A DNA stretch of 35,900 bases. It comes from a virus. The stretch covers positions 1 through 35,900 of the IMG/VR virus record IMGVR_UViG_3300048838_000397; one strand, given 5' to 3'. Each line of letters starts with the position of its first letter. Position 1 is the stretch's first letter. Shown here piece by piece: positions 1-8,061 of this stretch. The translations under genes and the position numbers were made by a program. The notes under the pieces are model-generated. The model did not search any database, was not told the origin of the DNA, and saw only the letters and a list, made by a program, of their open reading frames with translations.

Positions 1-2
1 CG

Positions 3-299
3 CAGGTTAAAGACCTCGACATGCCTTGGTATTTCGAGGAGATGCTGCCGGGGCTGGTAACGGCCAACGGCGTGCGACTCGACACGATGGAGGAGATCGC
101 CGAAACTGGCATCGGGCCGATCGACCTCCTCGAACTCATGTGGGTAGCGATGGTCGTGAACTTCCGCCCTACCTCCACCGCCCGCGCTATGTTCGATGGG
201 AGCGCCGGGGCGGTTCAAAGTCCGGAAAACAGGACGAACGGGAAATCGAGCTACAGAGGAGGCGCGACGAAGGATGGCCAAGCGGCCCCAATACAATAG
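3..299 (+). CDS. Tail assembly chaperone, upstream frame (5' partial)
   Basis: This gene lies directly before the tape measure, where tailed phages encode the chaperone that coats the tape measure during tail assembly. The frame is open from the window edge, so the true start may lie outside. A possible internal start is the ATG at 21. The protein-like part runs through the acidic, hydrophobic stretch to about position 200 (motifs EEMLPGLV and DLLELMWVAM). After that the frame becomes Gly/Ser/Asn-rich and stops at 299, while the -1 frame becomes protein-like. That is the usual arrangement of gpG/gpGT-type chaperones, in which a minority of ribosomes shift to -1 to make a longer product. The assignment rests on position and frame behaviour, not on a strong motif. 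Confidence 0.6.
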   Translation, partial: QVKDLDMPWYFEEMLPGLVTANGVRLDTMEEIAETGIGPIDLLELMWVAMVVNFRPTSTARAMFDGSAGAVQSPENRTNGKSSYRGGATKDGQAAPIQ

Positions 300-493
300 G
301 CGACTGGCTGATATGGCGGCCGATAATGGAGGGCAAAACGACATGGACCGAAGTCTCGCAAAATGACCTCTACTGGCTGCTAGACCTCAATGAGGCGCTC
401 GACGTCTATCAGGATATGAACGACCTCGACGTGAGACCACCTATTTTGCCGGGATCGACTGGCGTTTCGGCGGTACGATTTAAGGGATTCTAA
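200..493 (+). CDS. Tail assembly chaperone, -1 frameshift extension
   Basis: The -1 frame relative to the upstream chaperone frame reads as a real protein from roughly 200-230 to the stop at 491-493. It has an Arg/Glu-rich helix, then WLIWRPIMEGKTTW and an acidic NEALDVYQDMNDLDV segment. The same frame before about 200 is an Arg-rich shadow, and no well-placed start precedes the coding part except an ATG at 326. A -1 shift is therefore the best explanation. The candidate slip site is the heptamer G_GAA_AAC at 224-230, where the A-site codon re-pairs perfectly as AAA but the P-site re-pairing is imperfect. The stop overlaps the tape-measure start (TAATG), as expected for a T-domain ending at the tape measure. 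The slip position is inferred. Confidence 0.55.
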   Translation, partial: ERRGGSKSGKQDEREIELQRRRDEGWPSGPNTIGDWLIWRPIMEGKTTWTEVSQNDLYWLLDLNEALDVYQDMNDLDVRPPILPGSTGVSAVRFKGF

Positions 494-2388
494 TGGCCAC
501 AGCACTACGAGAGATTTTCCTTGCACTCGGCATCGATACGAAGGCCGCGGTGCAGGGCTTGCACGAGGCCGACAAGGCTGTCGACGCCAGCAAGAAAAAC
601 CTCAAAGAACTCGACGAGCGCAACGAAAAGCTCAAACAGGGTTTCAAGGATTTTGGCTCGAAGGTCGCTAGCGGTGCCAAGATCGCCGCCGTTGCCCTGA
701 CGGCCGCCACGACAGCGACGGCGCTGTTTTTCGACCGTTGGAGCAAGGGCGCTCAGGAGATCGAGCGAACCTCCAAATCATACGGGATAGGCACGGACGC
801 GCTACAGGAGCTGCGGTTCGCTGCGGAAAAACTCGGAGGCGAGGGCGAGTCCATCACCGAGGTGTTTAAGGAAATGGCGATCCGCATCACCGAGGTGGCG
901 GAGACGGGCACGGGTCCGGCCACAGATGCACTCACGTTGCTCAAGCTCAAGGCTGAGGACCTCAAAAAACTTCGGCCCGAGCAACAGTTCGAAGTTCTCG
1001 CCGATGCGATAGCAAAAGTCGGCGACGAGGGGACGCGATTTTTTATAAAGGACTCTCTGTTCGGCGAGGAGGGCGGAATCAAGATCGGCAACCTGCTTGA
1101 GCAGGGCTCGGCTGGAATTGCCAAGTTTCGCGAGGAGGCTCGTTCGCTCGGTGTAGTCCTCGACAAGGACGCGATCAAGCAGGCCAACGAGCTGCGCGGT
1201 TCGTTTTTCACGCTGCACAAAACAGGAGAGGGGCTGGTCAACCTCGTTGCAACGAGGCTCTCGCCGAAAATCAAAGACATCGCCGACAGGTTCCTAGCGT
1301 GGGCTAAGGCGAACAAAGACGTGATCGCCACGCGCGTCGAGAAGACGATCAGTATGCTGGTCGACGGAATATCGAAGCTTGCGCCACTACTGGGCGACAC
1401 GCTCGACGCGTTCAATAATTTAGTCACTTCGGTCGGAGGTCTCGACAATGCCCTCTACGGCTCGGCCGCAGCGTGGGCGGCTTGGCAACTGGCCGCACTC
1501 ACGGCGATTGGTCCAGTGGGTGCCGCCATTGCAGCGCTGACAACAGGGCTTGCGGTCGGTGCCGGCCTGGCAAAATATGCGCAGTCGTTCCAAGTCGAAC
1601 TTCAGAACCTTCGAACTTCGGAGACTCAGCAATTCAATTCCGCTGCGAGTCTGCTGGAATCTCCATCGTCCGGCCTGCCGGGAGAGGCAGAGGCCCGCGC
1701 ACGGCTTGAGCAGGAACTCATAAATTTCGGGCTATTGACGCAGCTCGACAAAGGCAAACTTCGATCGGCCCAGCTGCAGGCCGACATCGACGCTCAGCTC
1801 GCGGAGATTGGCAAGGCTGCGCTAGGGTTTGGCGAGTTCACCGATCTTGAGCCAACGAACATAACGACGACGGATTCACCCGCGTCGATGCGCCTTGGCA
1901 AGATCGCAAAGCCGGGGGACAAGGCTCCAGAGTCGCGCGTCACAGCGAAGAGCCTCCTCCTCGAAAAACAGAAGCGCGCGCGCGAGGAGCAGGACCTCCG
2001 CAACGCAATCGACGAGCTCGACCGCGTGCGCCCTGGCTCGGAGGGTGGCGCTCGCCAACTCATCGAGTCCGCCAAAGCGGAAGCGTTGCAGCGGCTGTCG
2101 AACACGAGCGACCTGTCGATCAACCAGCTCATCGCCTCGGCGGTCGGCCAGGATACCGGATTCGGAGGCGCCCAACTTCGGCCCGCTGGACTCGGCACGA
2201 CAATCAACAACATCGACGCCAGCGTCACGTTCAACATGGGTGGCATCGAGGTCGCGGCGTCACTTGCTGGCTCCGTCTCGGGCAACGCTCAGGCGGCCGG
2301 CTCGACCATCGGCGAGTCAGTGGCTTCCGTGCTGCAAGGCGTCCTGAACACCGCATTCCAGGCGCAGAGAGGGCAGATCATTGGTTGA
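493..2388 (+). CDS. Tail tape measure protein
   Basis: This 631-residue protein is the largest of the tail operon and follows the chaperone. It has an N-terminal coiled coil (about residues 20-60, Lys/Glu/Asp-rich), a hydrophobic Ala-rich stretch near 65-80, and the segment around residues 98-115 containing YGIGTDALQELRFAAEKLGG. That segment is typical of tape measures of this class (a TDALQxLRxAAE motif). A second hydrophobic Ala/Gly-rich region lies near 325-360, and another helix-rich part follows. At about 1.5 angstrom per residue, the general rule for tape measures, 631 residues would suit a tail of roughly 90-100 nm. The ATG overlaps the chaperone stop by one base. In the mature tail it sets tube length and leaves at DNA ejection. 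Confidence 0.88.
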   Translation: MATALREIFLALGIDTKAAVQGLHEADKAVDASKKNLKELDERNEKLKQGFKDFGSKVASGAKIAAVALTAATTATALFFDRWSKGAQEIERTSKSYGIGTDALQELRFAAEKLGGEGESITEVFKEMAIRITEVAETGTGPATDALTLLKLKAEDLKKLRPEQQFEVLADAIAKVGDEGTRFFIKDSLFGEEGGIKIGNLLEQGSAGIAKFREEARSLGVVLDKDAIKQANELRGSFFTLHKTGEGLVNLVATRLSPKIKDIADRFLAWAKANKDVIATRVEKTISMLVDGISKLAPLLGDTLDAFNNLVTSVGGLDNALYGSAAAWAAWQLAALTAIGPVGAAIAALTTGLAVGAGLAKYAQSFQVELQNLRTSETQQFNSAASLLESPSSGLPGEAEARARLEQELINFGLLTQLDKGKLRSAQLQADIDAQLAEIGKAALGFGEFTDLEPTNITTTDSPASMRLGKIAKPGDKAPESRVTAKSLLLEKQKRAREEQDLRNAIDELDRVRPGSEGGARQLIESAKAEALQRLSNTSDLSINQLIASAVGQDTGFGGAQLRPAGLGTTINNIDASVTFNMGGIEVAASLAGSVSGNAQAAGSTIGESVASVLQGVLNTAFQAQRGQIIG

Positions 2389-2602
2389 CAAAAAAGAGCT
2401 TGAGGAGATGATCCTAAGGGCTGCCGCGGCTAGATTCCCGTATGGCGACACGATTAGGATTGTCACGTCTAGGGAGATTTTCAAATGCGCGGGTCCAATG
2501 ACAGTGGACACGTCGAAGATTTCAGAGTCCGACGTAGACCTAGAAACCATCAAGAAGCTTCTTGTTGATGCGATAAAATCGGAGATGGTCGCCGATGGCT
2601 AA
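2381..2602 (+). CDS. Small hypothetical tail-operon protein
   Basis: This 73-residue protein is not recognised. The start is a TTG at 2381, chosen because an AGAGAGGG ribosome-binding site sits 7-8 bases upstream inside the end of the tape-measure gene. The two genes overlap by 8 bases, and the end overlaps the next gene by 8. The sequence is acidic and mixed alpha/beta with no membrane segment. Lying between the tape measure and the Dit-like protein, it may be a small tail-assembly or tail-tip factor, but nothing in it shows this. Confidence 0.65.
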   Translation: MVDKKELEEMILRAAAARFPYGDTIRIVTSREIFKCAGPMTVDTSKISESDVDLETIKKLLVDAIKSEMVADG

Positions 2603-3119
2603 TTACAATCAGTTCGCACTGTTCGCGGCAAAACGCCCGTCGATTGGCAATTTAATTATGAATTGCACAATCAGCGAGGTTCATGGCGGCGAGTATGTTA
2701 TATCAGATGCGCCGATCGAGAATGGATCCACTATATCGGATCACATAATTAAACTTCCGACAACACTCAAACTCGTCGGGATATTTTCTCCTTTCCCGGA
2801 CAATGGAGACGCTGAGGTTCGAAACGCAATCGCTGGCAACCCCGAAGCCAAGGCCACGTGGGCGCAGATTCGTGCGCTGGCCGATTCGCGCGTGCCGTTC
2901 GATGTCTACACCTACCTCGAACTCTACAAAAACATGGCCTTCGCATTGTTCTCGCACACCGAGGACGACACGCAAAACGGCGGAATCATTCGCCTTGAAG
3001 CGACATTGAGGCAACTCGAATTCGCCGCAACGATCAACGAGCTGAACATTGCCGACAGTGTGCTCAATAACCTCTCATCGGCTGACGACGTTGGCCTGCA
3101 AGGTACGACCGTACTATGA
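2595..3119 (+). CDS. Dit-like baseplate/tail adaptor protein
   Basis: This 174-residue protein resembles the Dit-like N-terminal domain found in contractile phages with simple baseplates. Visible features are an early beta-rich part with an EHGGEYVISDAPIENGS-type stretch, then SDHIIKLPTTLKLVGIFS (a 'disulfide/asp-his' like beta strand pattern), and a helical part containing DVYTYLELYKNMAF. In related phages this protein joins the end of the tail tube to the hub. It is followed at once by plug, hub and spike genes, which supports the role. The ATG lies after a GGAGATGG ribosome-binding site. The family assignment comes from the pattern of conserved residues, not from an alignment. Confidence 0.7.
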   Translation: MANYNQFALFAAKRPSIGNLIMNCTISEVHGGEYVISDAPIENGSTISDHIIKLPTTLKLVGIFSPFPDNGDAEVRNAIAGNPEAKATWAQIRALADSRVPFDVYTYLELYKNMAFALFSHTEDDTQNGGIIRLEATLRQLEFAATINELNIADSVLNNLSSADDVGLQGTTVL

Positions 3120-3496
3120 GCACAGTCCAGATTAACGGACCACAACGAAGCCGGTCGATCGATATTTCGTGGCGATGCGTGCTCGATTCCGTCGTGTACC
3201 GGTTTCGCCTAAAATATCGCGTGCGCTATGACTGCTGGGACATGCAGATTTCGCAGTCGGACGGCACGGTTGTGCTTGATGGCTTCCGCGTAACCGAGGG
3301 CAATGACATGCTCGCGCCCTACACCGACACGCGATTGCCAGCGGGGCAACTGATTTGCGTCGATACGCAGGGGCTAGGCACCACGCCGACACGCAACGAC
3401 TGGATCGAGCGCCATGTCCTGACCTACACCAGCCCCGTCGCTGTCGACTTCGACAATGATTTACGATCTGAGCCAGCTGGGGGGCCATTTCTATAA
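3116..3496 (+). CDS. Baseplate plug protein (Pam3 gp18-like, DUF6983)
   Basis: This 126-residue all-beta protein matches the pattern of the small plug proteins described from the cyanophage Pam3 baseplate. It has an aromatic strand (VYRFRLKYRVRYDCWDMQI), a DGTVVLDGFRVTEGNDML turn, then LPAGQLICVDTQGLG and a PTRNDW motif ahead of a final strand ending in LTYTS. In that family the plug closes the hub channel. Its place between the Dit-like and hub genes agrees. It overlaps the upstream gene by ATGA and shares one base with the hub gene (TAATG). Confidence is fairly high from motif order and gene order. Confidence 0.75.
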   Translation: MSTVQINGPQRSRSIDISWRCVLDSVVYRFRLKYRVRYDCWDMQISQSDGTVVLDGFRVTEGNDMLAPYTDTRLPAGQLICVDTQGLGTTPTRNDWIERHVLTYTSPVAVDFDNDLRSEPAGGPFL

Positions 3497-4449
3497 TGCA
3501 GGCCCCGCGGCGCACACTCTCGGCGAATATCTTCGCCCAAAACAACCGGATCGAAATCAACGATCCGCTGATGGACCCGCAGCTTGAAATGGACTTCGCG
3601 TGCACGATGTCCATTTCTCCTGACGCAAACACGGCCTCACTACGGATCCTGAACCTATCGAGGGCGACGCGCGAGGCAATCGCCGGCGTGGCCAAGCGCG
3701 ACCTCGATGTCTCAGGGATCATCGCCGGGAACCCAGCGGAATACGGCGCGCTTGCTGGCCTCAGCGTCGTCCAGACCACGATAGTGAACCGCGGCGACTG
3801 CTACGTCGAGATCTACGGCGGCTATGCCCCGCGGCCCGTGCTGATGTTCGCGGGCTCGTGCCAATGGGCGCGGCACCATCACGACGGGCCAACGTGGGTC
3901 ACAGAAATGCAGATCGGCGATGGCCTGTCCACTATGATGGAGGGCGTAACATCGAGAGCATTCCCCCCGCGCGCGACCACGTACGAAGTCGTTGAATACC
4001 TCATTGGGACCATGGCGCTGGGCCGGGGGAACCTCAGCGAGGCCACTCTTGCCGCCGCAATGGGCTCGCAAAATTCGAGCTTCCCGTTTGGATGGACCTC
4101 GTTCGGAGACGCCAAGTGGGCGCTCTCGGAGATCCTCGGCCGCACGGGCGAATGGTTCGTTGACCGTGGCGATTTTTTTGTGGTGCCCCGTGGCGAGGCG
4201 TTGCCGGATGCCCCGGTAATCCTGTCGTCCGACACCGGGATGATCCACAGCCCCGAGCCAGGAGAGGCCGGCAAGCTCCACGTGCGCAGTATCATGCGCC
4301 CCGATATTCGAATTGGACGCAAGGTTCGAGTCGTTGGCCCGCAATACGAGGGCGTCTACCGGGCCGAGGTGGTCACCCACGTCGTAAATAACCGAGGTGG
4401 ATCCGCGATAACGGACGTGCTATTGTCGGTTGGACCGGGGGCATTTTGA
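3496..4449 (+). CDS. Baseplate hub protein (gp27/gp44-like)
   Basis: This 317-residue protein has the layout of hub proteins of simple contractile tails. A first beta domain contains NRIEINDPLMDPQLEMDF and the segment SLRILNLSRATREAI, a hub-type INLSxxTRxxI motif. A central helical domain and a final beta domain follow, the last containing SPEPGEAGKLHVRSIMRPDI and GRKVRVVG. In such baseplates a hub trimer surrounds the spike and continues the tube. The neighbours are plug upstream and Gp138-type spike downstream. The stop overlaps the TTG start of the spike gene by four bases. The assignment rests on motif and gene order. Confidence 0.75.
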   Translation: MQAPRRTLSANIFAQNNRIEINDPLMDPQLEMDFACTMSISPDANTASLRILNLSRATREAIAGVAKRDLDVSGIIAGNPAEYGALAGLSVVQTTIVNRGDCYVEIYGGYAPRPVLMFAGSCQWARHHHDGPTWVTEMQIGDGLSTMMEGVTSRAFPPRATTYEVVEYLIGTMALGRGNLSEATLAAAMGSQNSSFPFGWTSFGDAKWALSEILGRTGEWFVDRGDFFVVPRGEALPDAPVILSSDTGMIHSPEPGEAGKLHVRSIMRPDIRIGRKVRVVGPQYEGVYRAEVVTHVVNNRGGSAITDVLLSVGPGAF

Positions 4450-5150
4450 GCGAAGCGCAACCAGACCTCAACGATGTTTTTCGCGTCGCATTTGAGCGCC
4501 TGCAAGCCGATATTCGCACGGCAACCGTCGGCACGGTAACGCGATTCACCCGCTCGCCGAATCGTGAGTGTTCCGTTCGGGTGGACATGCTGGCGCAGCT
4601 TCGGAGCGGCGACGCGGTGGAGATCCCCGAGGTCGATCGCGTGCCCATCGTGTGGCCGTTCGGCGGCGGATGGTCGGCAGACGCTGACCTTGCCATCGGC
4701 GAGCAGGTGTTGCTCCTGGTGATCGATCGAGACATTTCGAGCTGGCTCCCCGCTGGCGGCGAAGTTGAGCCGACGCGTCGCGCGCTGCACAAAATAACGA
4801 ACGCCGTAGCGATTCCGGGACTGTGGTCAATCAACAACCAGAGCACACAGGCGCCAGCGCCTGGCGAGCTGCGAATTGGCGCGCATTCAAGCGCATCGCC
4901 ACGCCTCACGCTGGGCACCCTGCCGGCTCCGAATGCATTAATTGAGGCGACGACAATCAAGCTTGGGGCCGGTGCGACTCCGCTGCAAGGGGCGGCGAGA
5001 GTTGGCGACGACGTCGTCCCGGATGTGACGATGGCAACGTGGATTAGTGCAGTCACTACATTCATCAATACATTAGCGTCTGGAACGCTAATACTGCCGT
5101 CAGATTTTGGGCTGATATTTTCCGGTTCAACGAAAACGAGGATCGAATGA
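4446..5150 (+). CDS. Baseplate spike protein with Gp138 N-terminal OB-fold domain
   Basis: This 234-residue protein shows the Gp138_N pattern of tail spikes: an N-terminal helix, then TVGTVTRFT, EIPEVDRVPIVWPFGGG, and AIGEQVLLLVIDRDISSW followed by RRALHKITNAVAIPGL. The C-terminal part, from about residue 140, is Gly/Thr/Ala-rich and beta-like and ends in a hydrophobic segment. A trimer of this protein would form the membrane-piercing tip. The start is a TTG overlapping the hub stop. No TTG/ATG alternative fits as well, because the conserved helix begins right after it. Confidence 0.8.
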   Translation: MSEAQPDLNDVFRVAFERLQADIRTATVGTVTRFTRSPNRECSVRVDMLAQLRSGDAVEIPEVDRVPIVWPFGGGWSADADLAIGEQVLLLVIDRDISSWLPAGGEVEPTRRALHKITNAVAIPGLWSINNQSTQAPAPGELRIGAHSSASPRLTLGTLPAPNALIEATTIKLGAGATPLQGAARVGDDVVPDVTMATWISAVTTFINTLASGTLILPSDFGLIFSGSTKTRIE

Positions 5151-5572
5151 ACAGGCACCTAATTCTTGGATGGTATGAGGACCACGCGGGCGAGTGCGAG
5201 ATTCCTGGGCCTCGCTCAAATTCCAAGATCATCGCATGGATTCGTGAGTTTTTCCCGCGGGCTACCGATGACTCAACCGTTGCCTGGTGTGGCATTGCGA
5301 GGCATCAGGCTGCCAAATTCAGCGAAACACCATCGCCGAAATATCCGTTTCGCGCGAAGTCGTGGCTCAACGTAGGCGAGCCAATCGACCTCGAAGACGC
5401 CATGCCGGGCGATACACTAATCTTCAAACGCGACGCCGGTGGACACGTTGGTGTCTTTGTTAGGCTCCACGAGACACAAGGATTCATCGTCGTCCTGGGC
5501 GGCAATCAAAAAAATCGAATCGGCGAGTCGGTCTACCCGATTAAAAACCTCCTAGGAATTCGCCGCGTATGA
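5147..5572 (+). CDS. Peptidoglycan hydrolase-like protein (TIGR02594/CHAP-type)
   Basis: This 141-residue protein matches the TIGR02594 pattern, a papain-like (NlpC/P60-CHAP type) amidase or peptidase fold. It has a candidate catalytic Cys at residue 48 in TVAWCGIA, the SWLNVGEPI segment at 72-80, the PGDTLIF strand at 87-93, a candidate catalytic His at residue 100 in GGHVGVFV, and the LGGNQ signature at 117-121. It has no signal peptide or membrane segment. It sits between the spike and wedge genes, so it may be a baseplate-borne wall hydrolase that helps penetration. No other endolysin is visible in the window, so it could equally be the endolysin. Confidence 0.8.
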   Translation: MNRHLILGWYEDHAGECEIPGPRSNSKIIAWIREFFPRATDDSTVAWCGIARHQAAKFSETPSPKYPFRAKSWLNVGEPIDLEDAMPGDTLIFKRDAGGHVGVFVRLHETQGFIVVLGGNQKNRIGESVYPIKNLLGIRRV

Positions 5573-5970
5573 GCGTATTTCGCCTCACCGAGACATCGAC
5601 GGACCTCTATCGCCCAGCGTCTGCGACATCGTTCGAGCGTGTCCGCGATGCAGTGCAGGGGGCGCAGCATCTGCGCACGAGGCTTCGATTGTTCGAGGGC
5701 GAGGTGTTCCGCGATACCAGAATCGGTATTCAGTTTTTCAGTCTCGTCACTGTCATCGGAGTGCCTCCAACGGCGATTGCGAACCACTTCGCGTCCGTTG
5801 CACTGGACACTCCGGGGATAACAGAGTGCGACATATCGTTTGAATTCGAATCCGTTCGCGGGGTTATCGAGATCACCGCTGACGCCGTATTCTTGCTGGC
5901 TGACCAGCGCACGCGCGTGCCGTTGCACGAGGTCATTCTCGTCAACTCAGGAGGGAGCATCCAAACATGA
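5569..5970 (+). CDS. Baseplate wedge protein W (gp25/gp46-like)
   Basis: This 133-residue protein has the features of the small wedge protein at the end of the tube and sheath (P2 gpW, T4 gp25, Mu gp46). The segment TRLRLFEGEVFRDTRIGI at about 42-60 is typical of the family. A VIGVPPTAIANHF stretch and a final beta part with VRGVIEITADAVF follow. It overlaps the hydrolase gene and the J-like gene by ATGA-type junctions. The order W-J-I is the standard wedge gene order, which supports the call strongly. Confidence 0.8.
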   Translation: MSVFRLTETSTDLYRPASATSFERVRDAVQGAQHLRTRLRLFEGEVFRDTRIGIQFFSLVTVIGVPPTAIANHFASVALDTPGITECDISFEFESVRGVIEITADAVFLLADQRTRVPLHEVILVNSGGSIQT

Positions 5971-7418
5971 GCGGCTACATTCCACCCACATACGACGCGA
6001 TTCGTGCGAGCGTTGTCGCTCGATGGAAGACGACATTTGGCGCGAACGCGGACTCGTCTAGCGACACCGTCGACGGCCTCCTGCTTGACCTTGCGTCGCT
6101 TGGCGGCCAATACATCGGCGACGAGCTCGCTGAAAATTACAACCAGGGAAAATTCGCTACATCGACAGGTCTCAACGTCGACGCGTTGCTTGCACTATTC
6201 CTGAATGAAAGACGGCAAGCCACTCCAACAACGTGCGAGGTTTGGCTCTACGGCGTCAATGGAACGTCGGTCCCTGCGCTGTCTGGAGTCGCCACGATCG
6301 ACACAGGCGTCGCGCTTCGAACGTCTGGTATCGTAAACATCGCGGACGGCGTTTATTTTGTGATGACCTTCGCGGACATGTCGGTCGCCGACACAATCAC
6401 GACGACGATCGGCGCCGCCGTGACGAATACGAACACGAGCGGAACCGCTGCCGTCGTGAGGGCAGCGGTTGCATTCGGCCTGCTGGGAAATGCAAACGTA
6501 GCGAACGTCTGGGCGGTGGGCACCCAGACCGACGGACGCACGATTCTACTGGTACAGAAAACCTCAACGTGGGGCGACTCAGTGTCTGGAGGCAACGCGG
6601 AGATCTACCCCGCGACACTCGGGTTCGTCGAGGCCGTGAACACTGGCCCGCAAGGCGCAGCGGCCGGCACGATCACCCGGATCACAACGCCAGTCACCGA
6701 CTGGGAGGGCGTTGTAAATATCATCGACGCATCACCCGGCACTCGCACCGCTACGGACGCGGAATACAAAGAGACGCAGGTCGCTAAATTCCAGGGGCGT
6801 GGATTGTCGACTGCCCGCGCCCTTGCTGGCCAGCTCCTCTACGGCGACGAGACTCGACCGCAAATTCCAGGCGTCACGGCCGTTAGGGTTTACGAGAATA
6901 AATCAAACGAAACCGTGTCGGGCCGTCCTCCCCATTCATTCGAGGCCGTCGTCCTGGGCGGCGATCAAAACCTCATCGCCGAGAGGATCTGGCTCTGCCA
7001 CCCGGTAGGGATCGAGTCGTACGGGTCGACGTCGATACTCATCACCGACGAACAGGGGCTCGTTCCGCAGCCGAGAATAATTAAATTCTCGCGACCACTC
7101 AGCCGCTACGCATGGGCGAGGATCTCCATCACTCCAGGCGAAGGGTTCCCATCGCTGCCACTCACCGATATCCAAGCGCTCATTTCAGGAGCGTTGGAGG
7201 CATGGGGCGACGCGCTAGGCATCGGCGGTGACATTTACGTCGCGCAGGTGTCCGGAGTCATCACAAACAACCTGGCGGGCTGCGCAGACGTGCAGGTCGA
7301 ACTCGCAGTCACGCCCACCGACGTTGGGCCACCGACCTACGGATTCACGAGCATCACGATCGGCGAGGTCGAAATCAGTGAGTGGTCTGCGACTCGCGTG
7401 GAGGTCTACCTCGTATGA
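5967..7418 (+). CDS. Baseplate wedge protein J (gp47-like)
   Basis: This 483-residue protein belongs to the baseplate J family. The N-terminal part (residues 1-80) reads YDAIRASVVARWKTTFG, then DTVDGLLLDLASLG and TGLNVDALLALF, the familiar J-like opening in which the protein commits to a large disc domain. The middle is beta-rich, and the late segment near 255-275 has the TDAEYKETQVAKFQGRG motif common in J proteins. In the virion it would join W to I and trigger sheath contraction. It lies between the W-like and I-like genes with coupled overlaps. Confidence 0.88.
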   Translation: MSGYIPPTYDAIRASVVARWKTTFGANADSSSDTVDGLLLDLASLGGQYIGDELAENYNQGKFATSTGLNVDALLALFLNERRQATPTTCEVWLYGVNGTSVPALSGVATIDTGVALRTSGIVNIADGVYFVMTFADMSVADTITTTIGAAVTNTNTSGTAAVVRAAVAFGLLGNANVANVWAVGTQTDGRTILLVQKTSTWGDSVSGGNAEIYPATLGFVEAVNTGPQGAAAGTITRITTPVTDWEGVVNIIDASPGTRTATDAEYKETQVAKFQGRGLSTARALAGQLLYGDETRPQIPGVTAVRVYENKSNETVSGRPPHSFEAVVLGGDQNLIAERIWLCHPVGIESYGSTSILITDEQGLVPQPRIIKFSRPLSRYAWARISITPGEGFPSLPLTDIQALISGALEAWGDALGIGGDIYVAQVSGVITNNLAGCADVQVELAVTPTDVGPPTYGFTSITIGEVEISEWSATRVEVYLV

Positions 7419-8050
7419 CTTGGGGGATGGGCTGGGGCGGGTACTGGGGAGGTGGTCCATCGATCGCCCCGTTCGATTTTAAGGCGCTCTTCGATTCGAA
7501 GCGCTGGAAACAACTCGACTTCGCCGAGAACTACGAGAAAATCATCCAGTTCATGGCGGACACGTTCGCGGAATGGGATGGGTGGATCGTCGCCGAAACC
7601 ATTCGCGTGGGCGTCGATGCGGCCGTTGGGGACGAGATCGACGACTGGGGCGCCATGGTCGGAATCCGGCGAAACGGAATGGGCGACACGACCTACAGGC
7701 GCGCCGTCAAAGCGAAGGCCCGCGCGAATCTTGGCCAAGGCGACATCCAAACAATCTACGACATTGTGGCGATTTTCAGCGATGGTAACGCCAAGGCGAC
7801 CGTGTTGGAGTCATTCCCGGCGAATTATATCGTCTGGCTTCACGGACTCACGCTGATCGAACAGCAACAGGTTGGCGCATTGTTCGAAGGTGTGCCAGGA
7901 TTAGGCATCGGGGCCTACATCATCATCGTTGACCCCGATGGAGTTTTTGCATGGGCCGGAGCAAGCACGCCAACAGTCGCAAAACATTGGTCTGGAGCCT
8001 CTGCGCCAGCGTCGGAATCAGCTGGCTTTGCTGGGGGTGTGACACTTTAG
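7415..8050 (+). CDS. Baseplate wedge protein I (gp48-like, DUF2612-type)
   Basis: This 211-residue protein follows J in the normal wedge order. I chose the ATG at 7415, which overlaps the J stop as ATGA and has GGAGGT 9 bases upstream, rather than an in-frame ATG at 7382. The N terminus is Gly/Trp-rich, followed by a helical region with RRAVKAKARANLGQGDIQTIYDIV, typical of tail protein I/gp48 families. A beta-like C-terminal part ends in a short Gly/Ala-rich tail. It probably connects the wedge to tail fibres. Confidence 0.75.
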   Translation: MTWGMGWGGYWGGGPSIAPFDFKALFDSKRWKQLDFAENYEKIIQFMADTFAEWDGWIVAETIRVGVDAAVGDEIDDWGAMVGIRRNGMGDTTYRRAVKAKARANLGQGDIQTIYDIVAIFSDGNAKATVLESFPANYIVWLHGLTLIEQQQVGALFEGVPGLGIGAYIIIVDPDGVFAWAGASTPTVAKHWSGASAPASESAGFAGGVTL

Positions 8051-8061
8051 AGGACGAGCAT

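Noticed and set aside
753-1448. Long minus-strand frame opposite the tape measure gene
   Set aside because: Ser-rich shadow of the strongly coding plus frame; no ribosome-binding site and no neighbours on that strand.
6233-6787. Arg/His-rich plus-strand frame inside the J-like gene
   Set aside because: Composition is typical of a frame-shifted shadow, and the J frame is continuous across it.
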